Origin: DATJGR01 sp963812255
GTDB lineage: Bacteria > Pseudomonadota > Gammaproteobacteria > Pseudomonadales > Azotimanducaceae
Assembly (NCBI GenBank): GCA_963812255.1
Contig: CAWEUM010000005.1
Coordinates: 124,001-188,000, forward strand
Direction: 5' to 3'
Length of the DNA: 64,000 bases
Both the position numbers and the translations under genes were made by a program. Position 1 is the stretch's first letter. Every line of letters begins with the position of its first letter. This document shows positions 43,356 to 51,903 of the stretch, one piece after another. Below the pieces are notes generated by a model, which saw only the letters and a program-made list of their open reading frames with translations, ran no database searches and had not been told where the DNA came from.

Positions 43356-44090
43356 ATGAACAAGCTCGAAGGACGCGTTGCAATCATCACCGGCGCCGCA
43401 CGGGGTCAAGGCGAAGCAGAAGCCCGGCTACTTGCGGAACACGGCGCGCGCGTCGTCCTCACCGACGTACTTGCCGACCAGGGAGCGGCCGTGGCACGGG
43501 ACATCGGCCCGTCTGCCCTATTCATCGAACATGACGTGAGCGCCGAGCGCGGCTGGCAACAGGTCATCGACGCCGTCCTAGCAACTTTCGGCCGCATTGA
43601 CGTGCTCGTGAACAACGCCGCGATTTCGCGGCCACTAAAGCTCGAAGCCACCGAACCGGAGACCTTCGACCTGCTCTATCGCGTGAATCAGTTCGGTGTC
43701 TATCTTGGAATGCGCTCCGTGATCGAGCCGATGAAACGAGCGGGGGGAGGCTCAATCGTCAACATTGCTTCCGTCGCGGCATTGCAGGGCACGTCGACCT
43801 TGTTCGCCTACACGGCGACGAAATGGGCGGTGCGTGGCATGTCCCGCTCGGCCGCCCTCGAACTTGCCCGCTACAACATTCGAGTCAACTGCATTTTTCC
43901 GGGCGTGATCGACACGCCGATCAACGACGACAATCCGCAGAAGATGAACGAGACGCTCGTGCGCACAACGCCCATGCGACGGATGGGCCTGCCGCGCGAG
44001 ATTGCCGAGGCGGTAATGTTCCTGGCCTCTGACGCCGCGAGCTTCGCGACGGGTGGCGAGTTCGCGATCGACGGCGGCATGTCGATCTAG
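43356..44090 (+). CDS. Short-chain dehydrogenase/reductase
   Basis: The 244-residue classical SDR is NAD(H)-dependent, judging by the Asp in VVLTDVLADQG after the second strand. It has ITGAARGQGEAEARL, NNAAISRPL, SVAALQGTSTLFAYTATKWA with the catalytic Tyr-Lys, and TGGEFAIDGGMSI at the end. It resembles 3-alpha/20-beta-hydroxysteroid dehydrogenase-like enzymes in outline. It stands alone downstream of the TetR-LLM pair. Confidence 0.88.
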   Translation: MNKLEGRVAIITGAARGQGEAEARLLAEHGARVVLTDVLADQGAAVARDIGPSALFIEHDVSAERGWQQVIDAVLATFGRIDVLVNNAAISRPLKLEATEPETFDLLYRVNQFGVYLGMRSVIEPMKRAGGGSIVNIASVAALQGTSTLFAYTATKWAVRGMSRSAALELARYNIRVNCIFPGVIDTPINDDNPQKMNETLVRTTPMRRMGLPREIAEAVMFLASDAASFATGGEFAIDGGMSI

Positions 44091-44274
44091 GCAATCAAAA
44101 TCGCGGCGGCCATAGGTTATCCAGGAGAAGCCGACCGCCCGTTCGCGGACGACCTCCCGATTGCAGGCGCCGGTTGTTCGTTGGCGTCAACATCGAGGCA
44201 ATCGTGCATCAAGAGCCAACTGCGACCATCACACTACACATGCGGGATCGTGAGAACTGATTCAAGCGTTCGGT

Positions 44275-44946
44275 TCAGCGCCTGCGATAACGGCCGCCGT
44301 CGATGATCTGCTCAAGCATCTCCGCGAGTCTGCGCTCAAACTGTCTGCGCGTGACGTAGCCCGACAGCCATGTCTGCAGTTGCTGGTAGTAGATCGAGAA
44401 CAGGCACCTCGCGAACAGCATGCAGTCGATGCGTGGATCGAGTTCGCGGCGCGCGGCGGCGCGTTCGGAAAACGCCGCGAGTTTGTTGATGATCGCTTGT
44501 GTGATCGCGATGAGATCCGACGCGCGGTCGCGATTGGTCAGGAACGTGATTTCGCGGATCAGTTCGCGCGCGATGGCAACGTCTCGAGCGTGGTATGCGA
44601 TGAAACGTTTGAAGAGCGCGCCTACCTGATCGACAAGAGGCGCGTCGGGATCGATCTCACTGTACGTATTCTCGATCAGCTCCATCATTTCGTTGCTGAA
44701 CACGAGAACAAGCAGTTCCTCCTTCGACTTCGCGTATAGGAAAAGAGTACCGGCGGCGACTTGTGCCCCTTCAGAAATCTGTTGGACAGTAGTGTTCGCG
44801 TAGCCCTGCTTCTGAAACAGATCGCGCGACGCGGCGATGATGCGATCCCGCTTTTCGCGTTTGTTCTGTTCGCGACGACCTCCGCCTTTCCGTATCGGTT
44901 CCGGTCGCTTGCATCCGGCAGGGCGAGTCTTTGCGTTCACAGCCAA
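44275..44946 (-). CDS. TetR family repressor of the adjacent catabolic operon
   Basis: This 223-residue protein has a basic N-terminal tail (RKGGGRREQNKREKRDRI) and the helix-turn-helix TTVQQISEGAQVAAGTLFLYAKSKEEL (key part VAAGTLFLYAKSK). TTG 44946 has a GAGG site about eight bases upstream; GTG 44940 is the alternative. It is divergent from the HpaB-type operon with a perfect-arm palindrome in between, so it is most likely the operon's repressor. Confidence 0.85.
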   Translation of the reverse strand: MAVNAKTRPAGCKRPEPIRKGGGRREQNKREKRDRIIAASRDLFQKQGYANTTVQQISEGAQVAAGTLFLYAKSKEELLVLVFSNEMMELIENTYSEIDPDAPLVDQVGALFKRFIAYHARDVAIARELIREITFLTNRDRASDLIAITQAIINKLAAFSERAAARRELDPRIDCMLFARCLFSIYYQQLQTWLSGYVTRRQFERRLAEMLEQIIDGGRYRRR

Positions 44947-45014
44947 GTCGCTACCTCGATTTGGTTCGAGTCATCAGGCCTCGAATGTTACCGGAACACA
45001 TTGCGGTTGACTTC

Positions 45015-45028
45015 TACACAGATGTGTA
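45015..45028. promoter_or_regulatory. Palindromic operator between tetR and the hpaB-like operon
   Basis: TACACA-GA-TGTGTA has perfect 6-base arms and lies 37 bases before the HpaB-type ATG. TTGACT at 45007-45012 could be a -35 element for the catabolic operon, which would put the palindrome over the spacer, an effective repressor position. The -10 box is weak. Confidence 0.6.
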
Positions 45029-45064
45029 CAAACCTGAGCACACTCATTTTTATTGGAGAGGGTC

Positions 45065-46507
45065 ATGGCCGCGCGAACGGGGCAGCAGTTTCTGGACGGA
45101 CTGCGCGGTGATAGAGAGGTCTGGGTGGAGGGCCAGCGTGTTCGCGACGTCGTGTCGCACCCGGCATTCACCGGCGCCGCGCATGCGCTTGCCGAGGTGT
45201 TCGATTTGCAGCATAGCCAGCGCGACCGCTGCCTGGTTCCGGACCCCGAGACCGGTGAACTGATCAACGCAAGTCACTTGATCCCGCGTTCGCGCGAGGA
45301 CCTGTGCGGGCGCCACGACTGTCTGGCAGCCATCGCCGAATACTCCGCGGGGCTCATGGGGCGCACACCTGATTATATGAACGTCACTTTCGCGGGTTTT
45401 GCCGGGCGAGCCGAAGAGTGGGCGATCAACGGCAACGATGAAGGCGCGGCGCGGCTCGTGGCCTATCAGAAAAAGCTGAGGCGAGAGGATATCTCGCTGA
45501 CTCACACGATCGTGCAACCAACGATCGACAAAGCGCTCGGCGATGCGCCGCGGGCGAGCAATACGGTCTCGCTGCGCAGGGTCGGTAAGACCGCAAGCGG
45601 CATCCTCGTATCAGGCGCACGGGTGCTGTCTACCCTTGCGCCGTTCGCCGACGAGTTGGCCGTGTATCCCGGCGCCCCGCTGCCGCAAGGGTCCGACGAA
45701 TACGCCCTGTCGTTCTGCATCCCAATGTCGGCACCGGGACTGAAGTTCCTGTGCAGGGATTCGTATTCCCGCGCGAGCAACGTGTTCGATCATCCCCTTT
45801 CCTCGCGCTTCGACGAACAGGACGCGTTCGTGCTCTTCGATAACGTCGAGATCCCGTACGAGCGCCTGTTCATCGACTGCAACCTCCCGGTGTACAACTA
45901 CGTGATGAGCCAGACGTGGTGGCAGAACATCATGCAACAGACGACGATCCGCGCGCTGACGAAGCTTCAATTCGCGTGGGGCATCGCGACGCACATGGCA
46001 GACGCGATCAACGCGAACCAGGCACCGACACAGCAAGTGCTCGGCGAAATCTGGACGTACGCGGAAATGACCCGCGCGTGCTTGCAGGCCGCCGAAGACG
46101 GCGCAGCCGACACCGGCAACGGTGTGTGGCTGCCGGACAGGCGTCCGTTCACCGCGCTGCGCGCGACGATGCCGGGCTGGATGGCACGCACGAACGAGAT
46201 CATCAAGGAACTCGGTTCGCACAACATCTTCACAACGCCATCGCGCGGGGAACTCGACGATCCGGGGCTGCGGCCGCTGCTCGATCATCATCTGAAGGGC
46301 TTCGGTGACGTCGATGCGGAGCGCCGCGCGCGTATATTCCGTCTAGGCTGGGATTTCGCCGGAAGCGGCCTTGCAGGCCGCAACGAACAGTACGAACGTT
46401 TCTATCTCGCGTCGGCGCCGCGCAACTACCAGATGGCGCATACGATGGCGGATCGAACGCGCGCAAGCGCGCTCGTTGGACGGTTTCTCAACGAGCCGTG
46501 GCAATAG
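45065..46507 (+). CDS. 4-Hydroxyphenylacetate 3-monooxygenase-type flavin monooxygenase (HpaB family)
   Basis: The 480-residue oxygenase component uses FADH2 and O2 to hydroxylate a phenol ortho to its OH group, giving a catechol. Family features are HDCLAAIAEYSAGLMGRTPDY, the substrate/FAD segment LRREDISLTHTIVQP, FDEQDAFVLFDNVEIPYERLF and the C-terminal GRNEQYERFYLAS (motifs quoted in part). A GGAGAGGG site precedes ATG 45065. It is the first gene of an eight-gene run. No HpaC-type flavin reductase is present in the run, so reduced flavin must come from elsewhere. The substrate may differ from 4-hydroxyphenylacetate. Confidence 0.88.
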   Translation: MAARTGQQFLDGLRGDREVWVEGQRVRDVVSHPAFTGAAHALAEVFDLQHSQRDRCLVPDPETGELINASHLIPRSREDLCGRHDCLAAIAEYSAGLMGRTPDYMNVTFAGFAGRAEEWAINGNDEGAARLVAYQKKLRREDISLTHTIVQPTIDKALGDAPRASNTVSLRRVGKTASGILVSGARVLSTLAPFADELAVYPGAPLPQGSDEYALSFCIPMSAPGLKFLCRDSYSRASNVFDHPLSSRFDEQDAFVLFDNVEIPYERLFIDCNLPVYNYVMSQTWWQNIMQQTTIRALTKLQFAWGIATHMADAINANQAPTQQVLGEIWTYAEMTRACLQAAEDGAADTGNGVWLPDRRPFTALRATMPGWMARTNEIIKELGSHNIFTTPSRGELDDPGLRPLLDHHLKGFGDVDAERRARIFRLGWDFAGSGLAGRNEQYERFYLASAPRNYQMAHTMADRTRASALVGRFLNEPWQ

Positions 46508-46556
46508 GCGCACGGCACACGGTGGACGAATTCGAAGACGATAGGGAGAGAGGAAG

Positions 46557-47465
46557 ATGGCTGCAGTGACGGAATTGGGTTACGTGTGTTTCGGCGTCTC
46601 GGATCTCGCGGAGTGGCGAGATTTTGCGGCCGATCTGCTCGGGCTCGAGGTGTTCGAGGAACCGGGCGAGCCGGATCGGTTGTACCTGCGCACGGACTAT
46701 TGGCATCACCGGATCATTCTCGAGAAGAGCCCGGCCGATGATCTGACGGCGGCGGGACTGCGCGTCGCCGGCGTCGAAGAATTCGCGGCGCTCCGGAACC
46801 TTCTGAAGGACGCTGGAATCAAGTTCGAAATCGGCGGCAAGGACCTCGCGGCATCTCGTTGCGTACTCGAGATCATGCGTTTGTCGGACCCGGCCGGGAA
46901 TCCGATCGAGATTTTCCACGGCCCACGCATCGACACGCACAAGCCGTTCCTACCGGGCCGGCGCATGCACGGACGCTTCGTCACCGGCGACGCCGGCGGC
47001 GTCGGCCACATGATCCTGCGTAACGCCGGGCTCGATAAAGCGTACGACTTCTACAAGCTGCTCGGCATGCGCGGTGGCATCGAATACAAGGTGCCGACGC
47101 CGGATGGCCAGACCGCCGAACTGCTGTTCATGCACTGCAACGAACGCGACCACACCGTCGCGTTCGGCCCTCCCGGAAAGAAGAGCATCAACCACCTGAT
47201 GCTCGAGGTGGAAAGCCTCGACGACGTGTTCATGACGCACGATCTCGCCCAGGCAAGCAAATACCCGGTGATGATCAGTCTCGGCAAGCACGCGAACGAC
47301 CGGATGTTCTCGTTCTACGTCGCGTCACCGTCGGGCTTCCTGATCGAGATCGGCTGGAATGGTCGGCCGGCGACGCATCAGTCTGAGTACTACACGCGAG
47401 ATACGTACGGCCACGTATTCAGTCAGGCCATGGGCCCGGGCATGAGCATCGACAACAACAAGTAG
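46557..47465 (+). CDS. Extradiol dioxygenase (VOC superfamily, type I)
   Basis: This 302-residue two-domain enzyme cleaves catechols at the meta position. The Fe(II) ligands are H151 (GGVGHMIL), H213 (SINHLMLEV) and E264 (FLIEIGWNG), all conserved. It begins 49 bases after the monooxygenase, preceded by GGGAGAGAGG. It probably cleaves the catechol made by the HpaB-type enzyme to a hydroxymuconic semialdehyde, the substrate of the next enzyme. Confidence 0.9.
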   Translation: MAAVTELGYVCFGVSDLAEWRDFAADLLGLEVFEEPGEPDRLYLRTDYWHHRIILEKSPADDLTAAGLRVAGVEEFAALRNLLKDAGIKFEIGGKDLAASRCVLEIMRLSDPAGNPIEIFHGPRIDTHKPFLPGRRMHGRFVTGDAGGVGHMILRNAGLDKAYDFYKLLGMRGGIEYKVPTPDGQTAELLFMHCNERDHTVAFGPPGKKSINHLMLEVESLDDVFMTHDLAQASKYPVMISLGKHANDRMFSFYVASPSGFLIEIGWNGRPATHQSEYYTRDTYGHVFSQAMGPGMSIDNNK

Positions 47466-47476
47466 GAGCGCAATCG

Positions 47477-48976
47477 ATGGGCGCAGAGAAGAACGCAACG
47501 AGTCCCGTGGCGCGACCGTCCGTGCCGACGCCGCTGCACTTCATCAACAACGAATTTGTGCCCGCCCGGTCGGGCGGGACGTTCGAGGTCGTGGACCCTG
47601 CCACGGAACAGCTGACGACGATGGCCGCCCGCGGCGACGCGCAAGATATCGACGCGGCGGTGCGCGCCGCGAAAGACGCGTTCGACGGCGGCGCATGGTC
47701 GCGCACGAAGCCGTCGTTCCGACGCAAGGTGTTGTTCAAGGCGGCCGATCTGATCGAGGCGCGCTCCGACGAGATCATCAAGCTGCAGTCGCTCGAGATG
47801 GGCGGACCGATCGGACCGGCGCATCCCGGACCGCATCCGATGATCGAGCGCTCGGCATGGAACTTCCGGTTCTTCGCCGAAGAGCAGGAACTCGCCGGCA
47901 ACGAATCGTTCAATCGCGACGACAGTCTGTTGACCTACACGATGCGCGACGCGGCCGGTGTGTTCGGTCTAATCACGCCGTGGAACGGACCGTTCATGCT
48001 GTCGACTTGGAAGATGGCACCGTGTCTCGCGTACGGCAATTCCGCCGTGCACAAGCCGTCGGAGCTGTCGCCGTTGTCGATGCGCGTGTTGTGCGAGGTC
48101 TTTCAGGAAGCCGGCATGCCGACGGGTGTCTACAACATGGTGCTCGGTTACGGCGCCGAAGCCGGTGCGCCGCTGGTCGAGCACAAAGACGTCATCGGCG
48201 TGTCGTTCACCGGTTCTGTCCCCACCGCCCGCGACATCGCGGCGCGCGCCGCGAAATCACTCAAGCGAACGTCGTTCGAACTCGGCGGCAAGTCGGCGAA
48301 CATCATTTTTGCGGACGCGGATCTGAAGCGCGCGATACCCGCTGCGGCAATGTCGATCTTCATGAATGCGGGCCAAGCCTGCGTCGCCGGCTCGCGCATC
48401 CTCGTGCAGCGACCGATCTTCGAGGAATTCCTCGACGGCTTCACCAAGGCCGCCGCGGGCTGGAGGGCGGGAGATCCGTTCGATCGCACCACGCGTCTCG
48501 GTCCACTCGTCCACAAACGCCAGTACGATCGCGTGACAGGCTACCTCGAGACGGCGCGCAAGGAAGGCCGCCTTCTGTTTGGCGGTGATCGCCCGGCTGG
48601 AATGACGAAGGGCTACTACGTTGCGCCAACCGCGATCGTCGACGTCGAGAACTCCGCGCGCGTGTGTCAGGAAGAGATTTTCGGACCGATCGCGGCGATC
48701 ATGCCGTTCGACGACGCCGACGACGCACTTCGGATCGCCAACGACTCCGCGTACGGCCTCGCTGGCTACATCTGGACCGAATCGCAGACCACCGCGCACT
48801 ACGTCAGCCACCGCTTGCAGACCGGAATGATCTGGATCAACGCGGGTTTCGATCGCGACTTGCGCCAGCCATTCGGCGGTATGAAGAGCAGCGGCACCGG
48901 ACGCGAAGGCGGCGGACACAGCCGCGAGTTTTATACGGAAACGCGCTTCGCTTCGTTTCCGCTCCTGCCTCGATGA
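47477..48976 (+). CDS. Aldehyde dehydrogenase, probable 2-hydroxymuconic semialdehyde dehydrogenase
   Basis: The 499-residue NAD(P)-dependent ALDH has the catalytic Cys302 in NAGQACVAGSR, the general base Glu268 in FELGGKSAN and the cofactor loop FTGSVPTARDIAA. Placed between an extradiol dioxygenase and later meta-pathway genes, its likely job is to oxidise the semialdehyde ring-cleavage product to the dicarboxylic acid, as XylG, HpaE or AmnC do. It starts 11 bases after the dioxygenase. Confidence 0.9.
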   Translation: MGAEKNATSPVARPSVPTPLHFINNEFVPARSGGTFEVVDPATEQLTTMAARGDAQDIDAAVRAAKDAFDGGAWSRTKPSFRRKVLFKAADLIEARSDEIIKLQSLEMGGPIGPAHPGPHPMIERSAWNFRFFAEEQELAGNESFNRDDSLLTYTMRDAAGVFGLITPWNGPFMLSTWKMAPCLAYGNSAVHKPSELSPLSMRVLCEVFQEAGMPTGVYNMVLGYGAEAGAPLVEHKDVIGVSFTGSVPTARDIAARAAKSLKRTSFELGGKSANIIFADADLKRAIPAAAMSIFMNAGQACVAGSRILVQRPIFEEFLDGFTKAAAGWRAGDPFDRTTRLGPLVHKRQYDRVTGYLETARKEGRLLFGGDRPAGMTKGYYVAPTAIVDVENSARVCQEEIFGPIAAIMPFDDADDALRIANDSAYGLAGYIWTESQTTAHYVSHRLQTGMIWINAGFDRDLRQPFGGMKSSGTGREGGGHSREFYTETRFASFPLLPR

Positions 48977-48995
48977 ACGCAACCGGAGAGAATCG

Positions 48996-49724
48996 ATGAC
49001 GTACGAAACGAACAGCGACGTGTTGAACGACGAACGCATCGAGGCGCTCAAGACGATTGCAACGTCGACGCTCGCCCATCAGCTGCAGATGCGCGGTATC
49101 CGCAGTAGCTTTTTCTCGGGACTGAAACCGCTGCACCCGGAGCTGCGCATGGTCGGCCGCGCGCGAACGCTGCGCTATGTCGCGCTGCGCGAAGATCTGC
49201 AGCAACAGTATGGCGGCGGCACGAACGCGCAGCGACGCGCGGTCGAGAGCCTGAAAACCGGCGACGTGCTCGTCATTGAAGCGCGCGGCGTACCGGACGC
49301 AGCAACTATCGGCGACATTTACGCCACGCGTGCGTTCAAGCTGGGCGCGACCGGCATCGTCACGGACGGCGCACTGCGCGACACGCCTGCGATCGCCGAA
49401 CTTGACCAGCCCGTTTATCACCTGTCGTCACACGGCGCAACGCTCGGCCGGCAACACATGCCGTTCTCCGTAGACGAACCCGTCACGTGCGCGGGCGTCT
49501 TCGTAGTTCCTGGTGACGTCATCGTCGGTGACGGCGAAGGCGCGGTCGTAATACCGATCGCGCTGGTCGCGGACGTGGTCAGAGACGCGCTGATCCAGGA
49601 AGAACGTGAGCGCTTTGCGCAGGAACGCGTCGCCGCGGGCGAATCGACGGTGGGTTTGTTCCCGCTATCGAAGGAGCGGATAGCGGACTTCGAGAAATGG
49701 TCCGCAGCGCGCAAGAAAGGTTAA
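48996..49724 (+). CDS. RraA-family aldolase/decarboxylase
   Basis: The 242-residue protein belongs to the RraA/HMG-aldolase family, whose enzymatic members cleave or decarboxylate 4-hydroxy-2-oxo acids using a divalent metal. The catalytic Arg-Asp pair expected of active enzymes is kept in VTDGALRDTPAI, as is GDVIVGDGEGAVVIP. RNase E inhibitors of the family are shorter. In this operon it probably does the final aldol cleavage or the oxalocrotonate decarboxylation, which other meta pathways assign to different protein families. Confidence 0.82.
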   Translation: MTYETNSDVLNDERIEALKTIATSTLAHQLQMRGIRSSFFSGLKPLHPELRMVGRARTLRYVALREDLQQQYGGGTNAQRRAVESLKTGDVLVIEARGVPDAATIGDIYATRAFKLGATGIVTDGALRDTPAIAELDQPVYHLSSHGATLGRQHMPFSVDEPVTCAGVFVVPGDVIVGDGEGAVVIPIALVADVVRDALIQEERERFAQERVAAGESTVGLFPLSKERIADFEKWSAARKKG

Positions 49725-49728
49725 CGGG

Positions 49729-50109
49729 ATGAGCGAACGCAAGAGCATCCACATCGAAGGCCTGAGTCATCTGACGGCGATTCCGGTCGCGACGCGCGTC
49801 GGGCCCCTGCTCACCTCAAGTGTCATCGCGCCATTCGATCCGGGCAGCCGCACAGTGCCGAAGACGATCGATGCGCAGATCGCGAATGTTTTTCGTCACG
49901 TAGGTGCGATGCTGGAAGCCGCGGGCGGGGATTGGCGGCACGTCGCGAAGATGGAGTTCTGGATGCCGGACCCGGCGGGCGGCCGCGTCGCACTCGAAGC
50001 GCCTTGGATCGAGAGGTTTCCGAACGAGGCGTCGCGTCCATCGCGGCACACGCACGTCGGCGCAGGCGCCGTCGTGACGGCGTCGTTCATCGCATACATC
50101 GGCGACTAA
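49729..50109 (+). CDS. RidA/YjgF family protein, possible 2-aminomuconate deaminase-like enzyme
   Basis: This 126-residue protein is in the RidA/YjgF family of enamine/imine deaminases. It has the VGPLLTSSVIAPFDP strand pair, the helix AQIANVFRHVGAMLEAAGG, and Arg in RPSRHTHVGAGAV where the family's ligand-binding Arg sits. RidA-family proteins serve as 2-aminomuconate deaminase in 2-aminophenol pathways, so this operon may process an amino-substituted ring. A housekeeping clean-up role is the alternative. Confidence 0.8.
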   Translation: MSERKSIHIEGLSHLTAIPVATRVGPLLTSSVIAPFDPGSRTVPKTIDAQIANVFRHVGAMLEAAGGDWRHVAKMEFWMPDPAGGRVALEAPWIERFPNEASRPSRHTHVGAGAVVTASFIAYIGD

Positions 50110-50132
50110 CAGACTGTCCGGGAAAAAAAAGC

Positions 50133-50924
50133 ATGCTGAGTAACGACGAAATCGAGAACGCCGCCGATGCGTTGTGGCGCGCGGAACAGACGCGCGACTG
50201 GACTGAGCCGGTGTCGAATCGCCATCCCAACGCGGACGTCGCGGACGCATACCGGATCGGCTTGGCGGTACGTGACCTGAAGCTCGCGGCCGGCCGCTCG
50301 GTGAAGGGCCACAAGATCGGCCTGACATCGAAAGCGATGCGTTCGCTGACCGGCGCAACCGAACCCGACTACGGCTTCATATTCGACAACTGGTTCGCGC
50401 TCGAAGGTTCGACCGTCAGCCGTGCCACGATGAACCGGCCCCTCGTCGAAGTTGAACTCGCGTTCGTACTGGGCGACGAACTCGTGGGCCCATCGATCAA
50501 TGTCGCCGATGTCATCCGTGCAACGGACTTCGTGCTGCCGGCGCTCGAGATCGTCGACAGCCGCTACAACGCGCGCGGCAAGAACATGCTGGTCGACAGC
50601 ATCTCGGACGCCGCGTCGTGCGGCTTCGTGGTGCTCGGTGGTATGCCGGCAGATTTGCGCGCCGTCGACGTGCGGAGGATGAGTGCATCGCTTTCGATCA
50701 ATGGCGATATCATGGAGACCGGTTCTGCGGGAGCGGTGATGGGCAATCCCCTCAACGCGGTCGTCTGGCTCGCGAACAAGCTGCACGAGTTCGGCGTAAC
50801 GATGCAGCCCGGTGACGTGATTCTTTCTGGCTCGTTCGTCAAGGCAATTCCGTTCAATGCCGGCGATTCGATCGTCGCGCTGTACGACGAATTGGGCGAG
50901 GTCACGCTGCGCGTGACGGAGTAG
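50133..50924 (+). CDS. 2-Keto-4-pentenoate / 2-oxohepta-3-enedioate hydratase family protein
   Basis: The 263-residue enzyme adds water to a 2-oxo-4-enoic acid with a divalent metal, a late meta-pathway step (XylJ, HpaH, AmnF). Family features are GHKIGLTSKAMRSLTGATEPD (quoted in part: KIGLTSKAM), EVELAFVLGDEL with metal-binding acids, and GDVILSGSFVKAIPF. The ATG at 50133 follows GGGAAAAAAAAGC. Its product would be a 4-hydroxy-2-oxo acid that the RraA-type enzyme could cleave. Confidence 0.9.
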   Translation: MLSNDEIENAADALWRAEQTRDWTEPVSNRHPNADVADAYRIGLAVRDLKLAAGRSVKGHKIGLTSKAMRSLTGATEPDYGFIFDNWFALEGSTVSRATMNRPLVEVELAFVLGDELVGPSINVADVIRATDFVLPALEIVDSRYNARGKNMLVDSISDAASCGFVVLGGMPADLRAVDVRRMSASLSINGDIMETGSAGAVMGNPLNAVVWLANKLHEFGVTMQPGDVILSGSFVKAIPFNAGDSIVALYDELGEVTLRVTE

Positions 50925-50949
50925 CCGTCGATTTGAGAGGGCGCCAAAC

Positions 50950-51894
50950 GTGTCTAAAGTTAGTTTGCTGCTGAACCTGAGCGAAAACTGGACGCTGATC
51001 GATCCACGCAACATCAGAGGGCAAGTTGCCCTCGCTGTCGAAGCGGAGCGCGCCGGCTTCGACGGCATCATGGCGAGTGAGCATGTCGTGATGGGTAACG
51101 GCGCGGACGCCAGCGGGGTACCGATGAACCCCCGGGAATTCGCGATGCCGGGAAATCAGCACCCCTCATACCCGTGGCCCAATTCGGTGGTACTGATGTC
51201 TGCCGTAGCAGCCGCGACGACGCGTGTGCGGATCATCGGCGCTGCGGTCATTGCCCCGTTGCGTCATCCGTTGTTGCTCGCGAAAGAACTCGCCACCCTC
51301 GATCTACTGGCAGAGGGCCGGCTGGCGGTCCTGCCGACCGTGAGTTGGCACAAGGCCGAGTACGACGCATTGGCGGTGCCGTTCGAGCGGCGTGGCGAGA
51401 TCCTCGACGAGCAGTTGCAGATCTGGCGAGCCGCCTGGTCCGGGTCACCCGCGTCGTTTCACGGGAAATTCTTCAACTTCGACGACATCTGGCTCGAACC
51501 CAAAGCCTCGCGATCCACGGGTCCGACGCTTTGGTTCGGTGGTAGTTCGCTTCACACGAGGCTGCTCGATCGCCTCGTGCGCTATGGCTCCGGCTACATG
51601 GGACTTGGACCCACGAGCGAAGCTGACCGGGCGCGCATTGCAGCGGCGCTTCGCGATGCCGGACGCGACGTTTCCGAAATCGAATTCATCGGTGGGATTG
51701 TGGGTAAGTTCCAGGATCGGACCTCGTGCGCAAATCTGGACGCCGCGCTGGGCGGCCTGGCGCCACAGATCCGGGCGGGTATACGCACGTTCGTAATCAA
51801 GCCCTGCCAGTTCATCGATAATGTGGCGTACTTCCCGGAGTTCGCCCAAGAGGTGATCGAGAAATCCGATCAGATTTACCAACGTTTTTCATAA
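50950..51894 (+). CDS. LLM-class flavin-dependent oxidoreductase
   Basis: This 314-residue luciferase-like TIM-barrel protein has GFDGIMASEHVVMG near residue 40, ATTRVRIIGAAVIAPLRHP, LDLLAEGRLAVLP and LWFGGSSLHTRLLDRL. GTG 50950 with a GAGAGGG site is the start. It could be a reductase or a monooxygenase for the pathway's entry compound, using FMNH2 or F420. It continues the catabolic operon 25 bases after the hydratase. Confidence 0.83.
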   Translation: MSKVSLLLNLSENWTLIDPRNIRGQVALAVEAERAGFDGIMASEHVVMGNGADASGVPMNPREFAMPGNQHPSYPWPNSVVLMSAVAAATTRVRIIGAAVIAPLRHPLLLAKELATLDLLAEGRLAVLPTVSWHKAEYDALAVPFERRGEILDEQLQIWRAAWSGSPASFHGKFFNFDDIWLEPKASRSTGPTLWFGGSSLHTRLLDRLVRYGSGYMGLGPTSEADRARIAAALRDAGRDVSEIEFIGGIVGKFQDRTSCANLDAALGGLAPQIRAGIRTFVIKPCQFIDNVAYFPEFAQEVIEKSDQIYQRFS

Positions 51895-51903
51895 GGGGAG
51901 CGC

